From the NCBI RefSeq assembly GCF_002407185.1, contig NZ_CP023563.1:1922001-1986000 (forward strand): a stretch of 64,000 bases of DNA, written 5' to 3'. Positions 38,616 through 46,392 of this stretch are shown here, one piece after another. Position 1 is the first letter of the stretch, and the number at the start of each line of letters is the position of its first letter. Source of the stretch: Brachybacterium vulturis (lineage in GTDB: Bacteria > Actinomycetota > Actinomycetes > Actinomycetales > Dermabacteraceae). The position numbers were made by a program, and so were the translations under genes. Below the pieces are notes generated by a model. The model was not told the DNA's origin, did no database searches, and was given only the letters and a program-made list of their open reading frames with translations.

Positions 38616-39626
38616 GTGATCCGTTTCGACGACGTCACCAAGACGTACATGCGTGGACAGCACCCCGCAGTGGAGAATCTCGACATCGAGTTCACCCGCG
38701 GGGAGTTCGTGTTCCTGGTGGGAGCCTCCGGATCGGGCAAGTCGACGCTGATGCGGATGGTCCTCAAGGAGGTCGCTCCCACCCGCGGCACCGTGTACGT
38801 GGCCGGCAAGGACCTCTCGCGCATCCCGTCCTGGAAGGTCCCCGCGCTGCGTCGCGACATCGGCATGGTGTTCCAGGACTTCCGCCTGCTGCCCTCGAAG
38901 ACGGCGTACCAGAACATCGAGTTCGCGCTCGCCGTGATCGGCACCCCGCGCAAGGTGGTGCGCCGCCTGGTGCCCGAGATGCTCGAGATGGTGGGCCTGG
39001 AGGACAAGGGCAAGCGGCTCCCGCACGAGCTGTCCGGCGGTGAGCAGCAGCGCGTGGCGATCGCCCGCGCCTACGTCAACCGACCCTCGATCCTGCTGGC
39101 CGACGAACCCACGGGCAACCTCGACCCGGCCACCGCCGGTGGCATCCTCGATCTCCTCGCGGAGATCAACGAGCGCGGCACCACCGTGGTCATGGCCACC
39201 CATGACCGCACGGCCGTGGACCGGATGCATCGCCGCGTGGTCGAGATGGTCGGCGGGCTGGTGGTGCGCGACGAGGAGCGCGGCACCTACGCGACCCCGG
39301 CCCCGGTGAGCGTCATCTCCGGGAACCTTCCCGATGACTCCGGCCATCGCGAGGACCATCCGCTGGAGGACGCGCAGGACGGCACGGACACCGAGGACGC
39401 ATCTGCTGAGAGCTCCGCGGCCGCGGACGACTCCCGGGGAGACCTCTCCGTCGCGGACGGAACCGGCTCGGCCTCGTCGCCGGACGACGTGCTCGAGGAG
39501 GACCTGATCGACGAGCGCGAGGCCCTCCAGGTCCGGGACGAGGACCTCTTGCTCGAGGACGCCTTCGCCGAGGAGCCCGTCGTGAGCGGCCCCTCCCTGG
39601 ACGAGACCGAGGAGGAGCGGCGATGA
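38616..39626 (+). CDS. ftsE: Cell division ATP-binding protein FtsE, with acidic C-terminal extension
   Basis: 336 residues from GTG 38616. The ABC core ends near 225: Walker A GASGSGKST at 36-44, signature LSGGEQQ at 139-145, Walker B ILLADEP at 159-165, and MIRFDDVTKTYMRGQHPAVE as in other FtsE. A further 105 residues are rich in Asp, Glu and Ser, probably disordered. Usual FtsE is about 225-230 residues. FtsE with FtsX signals to peptidoglycan hydrolases at the septum. ftsX begins 4 nt inside the end. Confidence 0.95.
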   Translation: MIRFDDVTKTYMRGQHPAVENLDIEFTRGEFVFLVGASGSGKSTLMRMVLKEVAPTRGTVYVAGKDLSRIPSWKVPALRRDIGMVFQDFRLLPSKTAYQNIEFALAVIGTPRKVVRRLVPEMLEMVGLEDKGKRLPHELSGGEQQRVAIARAYVNRPSILLADEPTGNLDPATAGGILDLLAEINERGTTVVMATHDRTAVDRMHRRVVEMVGGLVVRDEERGTYATPAPVSVISGNLPDDSGHREDHPLEDAQDGTDTEDASAESSAAADDSRGDLSVADGTGSASSPDDVLEEDLIDEREALQVRDEDLLLEDAFAEEPVVSGPSLDETEEERR

Positions 39627-40540
39627 GGGCGCGGTACATCCTCGGAGAGATCCTCACCGGCCTGTGGCGCAACGTCGCGATGGTCATCTCCGTCGTGATC
39701 GTCACGGCGGTCTCGCTGACCTTCGTCGGTACCGGTGCGGTGATGCAGAAGCAGATCATGGACATGAAGTCGACGCTGGTCGAGCAGTCCCAGGTGACGA
39801 TCTTCCTGTGCTCCCCGCACTCCACGGCCGCTTCCTGCGCCGGCGGCGCGGCGACGGACGCCAAGATCGACTCCGTGCGCGAGGCGCTCGACGACGAGGT
39901 GCTCGCCCCCTACATCGCCTCCTACTCCGAGCGCTCCCAGGAGGAGGCGCTGGAGATCTACCAGGAGCAGTTCGCGGGGGAGAGCTTCGTCTCGAACTTC
40001 ACCGCGGAGGACATGCCGGTCTCCTTCCACATCACGCTCAAGAACGCCGACGACTCCGCCGCAGTGGTCGAGTTCTTCCAGGGCCGGGACGGGGTCGACG
40101 AGGTCACCGACCTGCTCAGCACCTTCGCTCCCTTCATCGATGTGCTCAACCAGTCCACGATGTTCGCCCTGGGACTGGCGGTGCTGATGCTGATCGCCGC
40201 CCTGCTGCTGGTCGCCACCACCATCCGCATGTCGGTCGCCGGTCGCCGTCGCGAGATCGCGATCATGCGGCTGGTCGGTGCCTCGAACCTGTTCATCCGC
40301 CTGCCCTTCCTGCTGGAGGGCGCCGTGGCCGCGATCATCGGGGGCGTCATCGCCTCGGGCATGCTCTGGGTGGGCCTGCACTACATTGTCGAGGGATGGC
40401 TCGCGCCCACGCTCGGTGAGCAGCTGATCACGGTGGGCACCGTCGACCTCGTGTGGGCTGCCCCGCTCCTGGTCATCCTCGGAGGCGTCCTGTCCGTCGC
40501 CTCGTCCGTCATCTCTCTCAACCGCTACCTGAAGGTATGA
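39623..40540 (+). CDS. ftsX: Cell division permease FtsX
   Basis: 305 residues. TM1 (RNVAMVISVVIVTAVSLTFV), a large extracytoplasmic loop of about 130 residues with two Cys (CSPHSTAASC) that may form a disulfide, then three helices (LGLAVLMLIAALLLVATTI; LPFLLEGAVAAIIGGVIASG; VWAAPLLVILGGVLSVASSV). The loop is where FtsX contacts its hydrolase. The next gene, an M23 hydrolase, overlaps by ATGA, which makes it the obvious partner. Confidence 0.96.
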   Translation: MRARYILGEILTGLWRNVAMVISVVIVTAVSLTFVGTGAVMQKQIMDMKSTLVEQSQVTIFLCSPHSTAASCAGGAATDAKIDSVREALDDEVLAPYIASYSERSQEEALEIYQEQFAGESFVSNFTAEDMPVSFHITLKNADDSAAVVEFFQGRDGVDEVTDLLSTFAPFIDVLNQSTMFALGLAVLMLIAALLLVATTIRMSVAGRRREIAIMRLVGASNLFIRLPFLLEGAVAAIIGGVIASGMLWVGLHYIVEGWLAPTLGEQLITVGTVDLVWAAPLLVILGGVLSVASSVISLNRYLKV

Positions 40541-41886
40541 GCATGGTCCTCAACAGCCTGCGCCGTCTCCTGTGCATTCTCGCCGCCGCCCTGGTGGCGC
40601 TGCCGCTGCTGGTCGCGCCGATGTCCCCGGCGTCGGCCGATGGCTCCAAGGAGGACAAGATCGCCGAGCGCGAAGAGGTCGATCGAGAGCTGGAGGACCT
40701 GCGCATCGAGCTGAGCGACGTCAACGAGGACCTCGCCGAGACCTATCTCGCGCTCGCGGAGACGGAGCTGCTGATCCCACAGGCCCAGGCGGATCTCGAG
40801 GAGGCCCAGCGCGAGCTGGAAGCTGCCCGTGAGGAGGACCGCCTCATCGGCGAGCGGCTCGCTGCGGCACAGGCCGAGGAGGAGCGCCTCTCCGGCGAGG
40901 TCGAAGAGGGCCGGGAGGAGGTGGACACCAGCAACGAGGAGCTCGCCTCCGTGGCGCTGAACGCCTACAAGGGCGGCGGGATCCCGAACCCGTCCACGGT
41001 CTACATCGGCAACGCCTCACCGCAGGATGCCGTCGACCGCTCCATGAACTATCGCCTCACCATGGCCTCGCAGGGCACCCGCCTGGACACTCTGCGCACG
41101 GATCAGGCGGTCACCGAGAACTCCGCGGAGCGGCTGGTCGCGGTGCGGGAGGAGATCAAGCAGCTCAAGATCGATTCCGAGAAGGCGGTCGAGCGCACCG
41201 AGAAGGCGGAGCGGGAGGCCTCCGAGGCCAAGCAGGCGCTGGATGCTCTCTACGAGACGCAGAAGACGCAGCGTGAAGCTCTCGAGACCAAGAAGGTGAA
41301 GTACGAGGGCGATGTCTCGACGCTGGAGACCCGCAGCTCGACGCTCGACACCGAGATCCAGGAGCTGGCCCGCCAGGAGCGGGAGCGGGCTGAGCGCGAG
41401 GCACGTGAGCGCGAGGAGCGCGAGCGCCAGCAGAACCAGCAGCAGAGCAGCGGCGGGGGCGGTGGGTCCTCGAGCGGTTCCTCGGCCTCGTCCAGCAGCT
41501 GGATCTATCCCGTCAATGCACGGTTGAACTCGAACTTCGGCTGGCGGGTCCACCCGATCTACGGCACCAGCAAGCTCCACGCAGGCGTCGACTTCCCGGT
41601 CGCCTGCGGGGTGCCGGTCAAGGCCGCCCACTCGGGCCGGGTCATCGCCAAGCCCTACAACAGCGGCGCCGGGAACAAGCTCGTCCTCAGCCACGGCATC
41701 ATGAACGGGCACCTGATCACCACCTCCTACCACCACCTGCAGGGGTACGCCCAGCCGGTCGGTGCGGAGGTCTCCGCCGGCACCACCATCGGCTACGTGG
41801 GCACCACCGGCTCCTCCACGGGATGCCACCTCCACTTCGAGGTCCACGAGGACGGCAACGCCGTCAATCCCGCCAAGTACCTCTGA
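40537..41886 (+). CDS. M23 family peptidoglycan hydrolase with coiled coil
   Basis: 449 residues from ATG 40537. A signal peptide (LLCILAAALVALPLLVAPMS, cleaved near PASA) leads to a long coiled coil (about 35-150 and 200-310), a QSSGGGGGSSSGSS linker, then a LytM/M23 domain. Zinc ligands: KLHAGVDFP (His and Asp) and GCHLHFEV (His). The layout matches EnvC/PcsB-type hydrolases regulated by FtsEX. Encoded in one operon with ftsE and ftsX, all with 4-nt overlaps, so direct control by FtsX is likely. Confidence 0.94.
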   Translation: MSMVLNSLRRLLCILAAALVALPLLVAPMSPASADGSKEDKIAEREEVDRELEDLRIELSDVNEDLAETYLALAETELLIPQAQADLEEAQRELEAAREEDRLIGERLAAAQAEEERLSGEVEEGREEVDTSNEELASVALNAYKGGGIPNPSTVYIGNASPQDAVDRSMNYRLTMASQGTRLDTLRTDQAVTENSAERLVAVREEIKQLKIDSEKAVERTEKAEREASEAKQALDALYETQKTQREALETKKVKYEGDVSTLETRSSTLDTEIQELARQERERAEREAREREERERQQNQQQSSGGGGGSSSGSSASSSSWIYPVNARLNSNFGWRVHPIYGTSKLHAGVDFPVACGVPVKAAHSGRVIAKPYNSGAGNKLVLSHGIMNGHLITTSYHHLQGYAQPVGAEVSAGTTIGYVGTTGSSTGCHLHFEVHEDGNAVNPAKYL

Positions 41887-42033
41887 GCGGCCGCACCGTT
41901 CCCGACGCCGTCCGCGAAATCAGCTCGCGGCCGGTGGCGACCACCGCGTAGGCTGGGACGCCGGTCGCCGGACGCGCCCGGACCACGCACCGACCGCGAC
42001 GATCACACCGCGACGAACGACAGGAGGGACCCG

Positions 42034-42540
42034 ATGTCGGCGAAGAAGAAGGCCGCGAAGAAGGCCGCTGCGGACGACGGGCCCCCGAAGCAGCTCATCG
42101 CCTCGAACAAGCGCGCCCGGCACGACTACTACATCGACCAGACCTGGGAGGCCGGCATCGTCCTGTCCGGCACCGAGGTGAAGTCGCTGCGTGATCGCGG
42201 GGCCTCTCTGATCGACGGCTACTGCTACATCGAGGGCGGCGAGGTGTGGATGGACAACGCGCACATCGCCCCGTACGTGAAGGGCACCTGGACGAACCAC
42301 GCCGCCCGCCGCAAGCGCAAGCTCCTGCTGCACAAGGTCGAGATCGAGAAGCTCGCCAGCAAGTCCCGCGAGAAGGGCTTCACCATCGTGCCGATGGAGA
42401 TGTACTTCCTGGGCTCCCACGCCAAGGTGGTCATCGGCCTCGGCCGTGGCAAGAAGGAATGGGACAAGCGCCAGACCCTGCGGGAGAAGCAGGATCTGCG
42501 CGAGGCGCAGCGCGCCATGCGTCGGCGCGAGCTGGCCTGA
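42034..42540 (+). CDS. smpB: SsrA-binding protein SmpB
   Basis: 168 residues from ATG 42034, preceded by AGGAGG. A Lys/Ala-rich N-terminal stretch of about 20 residues is followed by the SmpB beta barrel (RARHDYYIDQTWEAGIVLSG, SLIDGYCYIEGGEVWMDNAH, KLLLHKVEIEKLASKSREKG) and the C-terminal tail (KKEWDKRQTLREKQDLREAQ). It brings tmRNA to stalled ribosomes; ssrA is 0.8 kb downstream, with one hypothetical gene in between on the other strand. Confidence 0.97.
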   Translation: MSAKKKAAKKAAADDGPPKQLIASNKRARHDYYIDQTWEAGIVLSGTEVKSLRDRGASLIDGYCYIEGGEVWMDNAHIAPYVKGTWTNHAARRKRKLLLHKVEIEKLASKSREKGFTIVPMEMYFLGSHAKVVIGLGRGKKEWDKRQTLREKQDLREAQRAMRRRELA

Positions 42541-42555
42541 CGGCGTCGTCGCAGC

Positions 42556-43128
42556 TCAGGTCGCGAGATCCTGCCGGGCGAGCCGGGCGAGCGTCTGGCG
42601 GCTCGAGGCGATCACGTCCTCATCGGCCACGCCGAGGTGCTCACGCATGAACAGCGCCCGACGGGCATCCTCCAGGGCCTCCCCCCAGCGGCGTGCCGCC
42701 GCCTCGTGCCGACCGTCGCGATGCTCGGCCTGCGCATGCTCGAAGCGGCACTTCGCCCGGTGCTGGAACACTGCGGCCAGCACCGACATCGACGAAGGGG
42801 AGGTGGGGTCCTCGAGCCCGGTCTCCTCGGCGGCCAGGTCCAGCTGCTCCTCGGCGGCCACGAACGCCCCCTGCCACTGCAGCACGTGGGCGTAGCGGGC
42901 ACGGCGCACCGCGCGCATCACGGGGGAGAGACCCTCTGCGGCGAGGGCCAGCCGGCCGGCGATCGCCGCGTCGTCGAGCCGACCGAGCATCCGCAGGTAG
43001 GCGACCGTCCGCGGATCCTGCGGATGCCGCGCGCACCAGCGGGCCAGGGCCGAGGGGTCCGAGACCTGCTCGCGCAGCGTCTCGTCCTCGACGGTGACGT
43101 GGATGCCTGCTGCCTCGAAACTGCTCAC
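42556..43128 (-). CDS. Hypothetical alpha-helical protein (TPR-like)
   Basis: 190 residues from GTG 43128 with GAGGAT about 8 nt upstream; the frame stays open to 43293. The sequence is nearly all helical, with repeats such as SALARWCARHPQDPRTVAYL, RRARYAHVLQWQGAFVAAEE and HRAKCRFEHAQAEHRDGRHE, similar to tetratricopeptide proteins, then WGEALEDARRALFMREHLGV. No catalytic motif. It lies between smpB (convergent) and ssrA (divergent), so its promoter region is shared with ssrA. Function unknown. Confidence 0.7.
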   Translation of the reverse strand: MSSFEAAGIHVTVEDETLREQVSDPSALARWCARHPQDPRTVAYLRMLGRLDDAAIAGRLALAAEGLSPVMRAVRRARYAHVLQWQGAFVAAEEQLDLAAEETGLEDPTSPSSMSVLAAVFQHRAKCRFEHAQAEHRDGRHEAAARRWGEALEDARRALFMREHLGVADEDVIASSRQTLARLARQDLAT

Positions 43129-43294
43129 GGAGCCATCCTCGTCCCTCCCCGGGTCCCGGTCCAGGGACCGCCGCTTCGCCGTGAGCTGAGGAATATCCGC
43201 TTCAGTTCGTCGGCGGGGCGAGGTAGACTCGAAACACGACGTACGGGGAGACCCGCCGTCGGTGGGTGATTGACAACTGAACAGTGAGTGCATG

Positions 43295-43314
43295 GACAGT
43301 CCTGAGGGACTGTC
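43295..43314. promoter_or_regulatory. Inverted repeat upstream of ssrA
   Basis: GACAGTCCTGAGGGACTGTC: 8-bp perfect arms with a 4-nt loop, 27 nt before the tmRNA 5' end and in the divergent gap with the 43128 gene. TTGACA at 43270-43275 is a possible -35 box. May be an operator or a stem in the ssrA precursor. Confidence 0.4.
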
Positions 43315-43341
43315 GAGCGATAGTTCTGCATACCCACGCCA

Positions 43342-43712
43342 GGGGCCGATCGGTTTCGACGGTAGTTGTCCAGCAAGGGGAAGCGGGCCGAGAAGCCAGA
43401 GTCATCTCGTAAACGTTCTCTGGAAACCAATAAGTGCCGAACCTAAGCGCACTGACTTCGCTCTCGCTGCCTGATCAGCGTTAGCAGTCTGGAACCCCGG
43501 GAGTGCTCCTGACCCGGATCGTTCCATCATCTAAGGAGCCACTGCTGCCGACCCTCGTCATCGGGGAAGGATGAACACCTCAGAGTGACTGAGTCCGTCG
43601 ACGACGCGTTCGCACGATCGTCGGGACTGAGAAAACAATTTCGCGAACTGCGCCCGGAGAAGTCCTTGCTCCGCACTATCGGACGCGGGTTCGATTCCCG
43701 CCGGCTCCACCA
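43342..43712 (+). ncRNA. ssrA: tmRNA (transfer-messenger RNA)
   Basis: 371 nt. The 5' end GGGGCC pairs with GGCTCC at 43703-43708, and the encoded 3' end is ACCA (43709-43712). The 3' half holds the TpsiC arm GCGGGTTCGATTCCCGC. The tag frame begins at resume codon GCC 43436 and ends with TGA 43472-43474, giving AEPKRTDFALAA, a typical actinobacterial degradation tag ending in ALAA. Works with SmpB (42034). A terminator follows at 43730. Confidence 0.95.
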
Positions 43713-43729
43713 CTGCACTCACCACGAGA

Positions 43730-43770
43730 AGCCCCCTCACCTGCACTCACGTGCGGGGGAGGGGGCTTTT
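43730..43770 (+). terminator. Rho-independent terminator of ssrA
   Basis: 9-bp stem AGCCCCCTC (43730-43738) / GAGGGGGCT (43759-43767), followed by a T run; 17 nt after the tmRNA 3' end. The best T-tract terminator in the window. Confidence 0.85.
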
Positions 43771-43813
43771 CGCGTTGCCGACCCCATATGCCGTCGACTC
43801 AGTGCACCGTCGT

Positions 43814-43985
43814 TCAGGCCTCGCAGGTCAGGCCATGACCGAGCTGGTAGCGGTTCCCGTCGACGTCGACATACAGACATACATGTGCGGGCGCCCGTCG
43901 ATGTGCTGCTCCTCGGCGTAGCCGGGCACGGCTTCCGGGGAGGCGCAGCGGCCGCACCGGCGTCGGGGAACCAGAAGCTGATTGC
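43814..43985 (-). pseudogene. Broken small Cys-containing gene with 8-bp tandem duplication
   Basis: On the minus strand one frame reads CGRCASPEAVPGYAEEQHID then GRPHMYV, and a second frame reads VDVDGNRYQLGHGLTCEA followed by a stop at 43814. They meet at a perfect 8-bp tandem repeat, GACATACA twice at 43868-43883 (plus strand). Deleting one copy joins them as RPHMYVDVDGNRYQLGHG in one frame. So a gene of about 50 residues with a CxxC pair seems to have been frameshifted. No start codon is evident: a stop lies just upstream in frame. The reading is mine; no family is recognised. Confidence 0.45.
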
Positions 43986-44005
43986 CGTTTGGTCACCCGC
44001 CCCCG

Positions 44006-44011
44006 TACGGT
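44006..44011 (+). promoter_or_regulatory. -10-like hexamer TACGGT
   Basis: TACGGT ends 6 nt before ATG 44018. A TTGCCG 18 nt upstream (43982-43987) could be the -35 box. Leaderless layout. Confidence 0.5.
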
Positions 44012-44017
44012 GGTCGG

Positions 44018-44965
44018 ATGACCGGCATGCCGAGTGTCGCCCCTGTCCTGCCCGCCGCCGACCTCCCCGTCGATCTGCGCCGCATCGAACTGCTGTGCGC
44101 GCGGCTCCGTCCCGAGGAGGGTGTCGAGCTCGAGCACATCGTCTGGAGGATCGCGAAGCTTCCCCGCGCCGAGGGCTGGGACAACGTCCTGTGGCCGGTC
44201 GGATCGCTGCGGGGGAGAGAACTCGTGCTCCGGGTCGCTCGGCGGGAGGTCTCCCGGGCACTGCTCGGACGCGAGGTGACGGTGCTGCGGCGACTGCGCG
44301 GTCTGGGCATCCAGCTGCCGATGGGACTGCCGACGGTGCTCGCCATGGCCGAGGACGCGGTCCTGGTGGAATGGATCGACGGGACCTCTGCCGACGTCAC
44401 GGAGCCGAGGATGCGCGCAGGGGTCGCCGGCGCTCTCGCCCGGATGCTCGCGACGATCCATTCCGGGCCCGCCCCGGAAGTGGGCCGGAACCCGGTGCGC
44501 GGGGTCCCCCTCATCACGAGGGCCGAGGCCTTCGCGAGAGATCTCGAGCTGGCCGACCTCCCCCCGGCACGGCACGAGCGAGCACAGGCGCGCTGGAGCG
44601 CAGGCCTGGCCGCGGCGCCCTGGCGGGGGCGCGAGCTGCTGCTGCACGGCGATCCGCATCCCGGCAACGTCGTGGTCCCGGAATCCGGTGCGCGAGGACC
44701 GGCCGCGCTGATCGACTGGGGCGACACCACTCGCGGTGATCCGGCCAGCGATCTGGGAGGGATGCTGCTCCACCTGCCCTCGGACGCACTTCTGCACGCG
44801 TACCGGGACACTGCGGCGTGGACCGGCATCGATGACGAGGAGATCTGGGACGCGCTGGTGGCACGGTCCTGGGCCTGGGCGACCCGAATGGCGCTCTCGC
44901 TGGTCACCGCGTACGCACCGGATGACGGCTTGGGGGCGGCCGGGCACCGGCTGCTGAGCAGCTGA
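44018..44965 (+). CDS. Aminoglycoside phosphotransferase-like family protein
   Basis: 315 residues from ATG 44018, placed 6 nt after a -10-like hexamer. The kinase-like fold has the catalytic loop HGDPHPGN at 210-217 and the metal-binding LIDWGD at 231-236. GWDNVLWPVGSLRGRELVLR at about 65-85 fits the N-terminal lobe. The family includes antibiotic kinases and many metabolite kinases; no substrate can be named. Nothing near it suggests a resistance cassette. Confidence 0.85.
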   Translation: MTGMPSVAPVLPAADLPVDLRRIELLCARLRPEEGVELEHIVWRIAKLPRAEGWDNVLWPVGSLRGRELVLRVARREVSRALLGREVTVLRRLRGLGIQLPMGLPTVLAMAEDAVLVEWIDGTSADVTEPRMRAGVAGALARMLATIHSGPAPEVGRNPVRGVPLITRAEAFARDLELADLPPARHERAQARWSAGLAAAPWRGRELLLHGDPHPGNVVVPESGARGPAALIDWGDTTRGDPASDLGGMLLHLPSDALLHAYRDTAAWTGIDDEEIWDALVARSWAWATRMALSLVTAYAPDDGLGAAGHRLLSS

Positions 44966-45004
44966 CGCACCGAGCAGGAGATCCGGAGTCTTCGCTGACT
45001 GCGT

Positions 45005-45661
45005 TCACCGCACCGGATCGTCATCGATGGCATGGATCAGCTCTTCGAGCCGTTCCCTGAGGTCCTCGAGATCGAGACATCCCAGCAGGTCCAGCACTTG
45101 CTGGAACCGTGCGTATTCTTCCTCGATCGGTGTCACCAGGAACGGGTCCAGCGCCACGGAGCAGTTCAACAGCCCCGAGGAGAGCACACGCAGCTCATCG
45201 ATGCAGTCCCAGCGCTGGGAGCACCGGGTCACCTGCTCGACGATGTCGGTCTGCGCGGGCACCGGGACCATCGGCTCACCGAATGCCGTCGTGACGTCGG
45301 CGGTGGTCAGCAGGCGGTGGGTGCGCAGATCGAAGAGCACCAGAGCGTGCTCCTCCGCGATGTGCGCCAGGGTCGCCAGAGCGAGCGGTTGGGGGCCGTC
45401 GAGCTCGAGAGTGAGCATGTCGCCCCAGAGCGTCCCGAACTGCGAAGGGTCCTGCATGGGGTGCACGACTCCGGCCGGCGAGGACCGCAGGAGCCTCGCC
45501 GCCTCGCGGCAGAACGCCATCACGGCGGCGTTCCTGCTCGGGATCGTGCCGCTGCGGGACCATTCGATGCCGAGACGGATCATCTCCGAGGAGTACTCGC
45601 GGCAGGCGGAGGCGGCGTCCGCCGGGGAGGGGCCGGGCCAGAGGGCGAGGGTGTGGCTCAT
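45005..45661 (-). CDS. Hypothetical protein, immunity-like family (copy A)
   Basis: 218 residues from ATG 45661. The N-terminus MSHTLALWPGPSPADAASAC and the segment TLAHIAEEHALVLFDLRTHR are homologous to copy B, its upstream neighbour, with which it overlaps by ATGA. The pattern (L-x-x-W-x-G-P-x-P-A-D-A, then H-x-L-x-x-F-D near the middle) occurs in actinobacterial proteins often found near polymorphic toxins, where they are presumed immunity or accessory proteins. C-terminal 90 residues are specific to this copy. No toxin gene is seen within the window. Confidence 0.7.
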   Translation of the reverse strand: MSHTLALWPGPSPADAASACREYSSEMIRLGIEWSRSGTIPSRNAAVMAFCREAARLLRSSPAGVVHPMQDPSQFGTLWGDMLTLELDGPQPLALATLAHIAEEHALVLFDLRTHRLLTTADVTTAFGEPMVPVPAQTDIVEQVTRCSQRWDCIDELRVLSSGLLNCSVALDPFLVTPIEEEYARFQQVLDLLGCLDLEDLRERLEELIHAIDDDPVR

Positions 45662-46182
45662 CGCGCATCGGTACCTTCCTCTGCGGTCTCCGGATCCTGG
45701 GCCGGGAGTCCGAGACGCTCGCGAGCGATCTCCGGTCCTCGGCAGTCGAAGAACTCCGGCTGATCCGCTCCGCCCCCGAGATGAGCATCGGTCCACAGCC
45801 CACCGTCGACCTCTATGACCTCGGCCGCGTCCAGGAGCCGGTGGGCGGCGAGATCGAATGCCTGGAGCCCGTGGTCGTGCGCGAGTCGGGTCAGGATCGC
45901 TATCGCCCCCCGGTGCGGTCCTCGGATCGTGGGGGTGAACGTGTCCGCCATCGCGTCGTCGGCGACGTCGGAGTGCTTCCAGGGCGAGCTCTCCGCAGGG
46001 TCGGCGGGAAGCACCCCGAGCACGGCGTCGACGAATCCGCGGATCCGAGGAACGGGCGGCGGAGGACGATCGAACTCCCTCCAGATCTCCTCCGCGAGAC
46101 GCACCCGTGTGTACAGCTCGGCGCACGCCGCCTCCGCGTCGGCCGGGGCGGGTCCGATCCAGAATCCGAGTCGATATCTCAT
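45658..46182 (-). CDS. Hypothetical protein, immunity-like family (copy B)
   Basis: 174 residues from ATG 46182. MRYRLGFWIGPAPADAEAAC at the start, PRIRGFVDAVLGVLPADPAE with SSPW in the middle, and RLAHDHGLQAFDLAAHRLLD near the C-terminal third. Clear paralogue of copy A. It is the first gene of the pair and is divergent from hrpA. The same strand carries a 1491-codon open frame that is antisense to hrpA; only this terminal part looks real. Function not proven. Confidence 0.7.
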   Translation of the reverse strand: MRYRLGFWIGPAPADAEAACAELYTRVRLAEEIWREFDRPPPPVPRIRGFVDAVLGVLPADPAESSPWKHSDVADDAMADTFTPTIRGPHRGAIAILTRLAHDHGLQAFDLAAHRLLDAAEVIEVDGGLWTDAHLGGGADQPEFFDCRGPEIARERLGLPAQDPETAEEGTDAR

Positions 46183-46377
46183 GGGGGACAGCGTGCGCCC
46201 CGCGCGATCATCATCCCGGTGCTCCTGCACAATGCCGAGGTCACGGTTGCGATGCGACGGCTCCTCCACATCGAGGAGACCTCGTGGCACAGTCGCTCGC
46301 GCTGCCGGATGCGCCGCCGCTCTCGTCCACGTCCGGGGAGACCGGGAATCCCCACGACCCCCGGGGCACCGGCCACG

Positions 46378-46383
46378 TAGAGT
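46378..46383 (+). promoter_or_regulatory. -10-like hexamer TAGAGT for hrpA
   Basis: TAGAGT ends 9 nt before ATG 46393. Short or absent leader. Confidence 0.4.
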
Positions 46384-46392
46384 GGGACCGCC

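Larger units (their letters stand above)
43713..44017. other. 305-nt region between ssrA and the phosphotransferase gene
   Basis: Contains the ssrA terminator (43730-43770), the remains of a small gene on the minus strand (43814-43985) and the -10-like hexamer for the phosphotransferase (44006-44011). Nothing else was recognised. Confidence 0.6.

Noticed and set aside
43680-43712. tRNA-like 3' end with GGTTCGATTCC and ACCA
   Set aside because: It is the 3' domain of tmRNA, paired with GGGGCC 360 nt upstream, not a separate tRNA.
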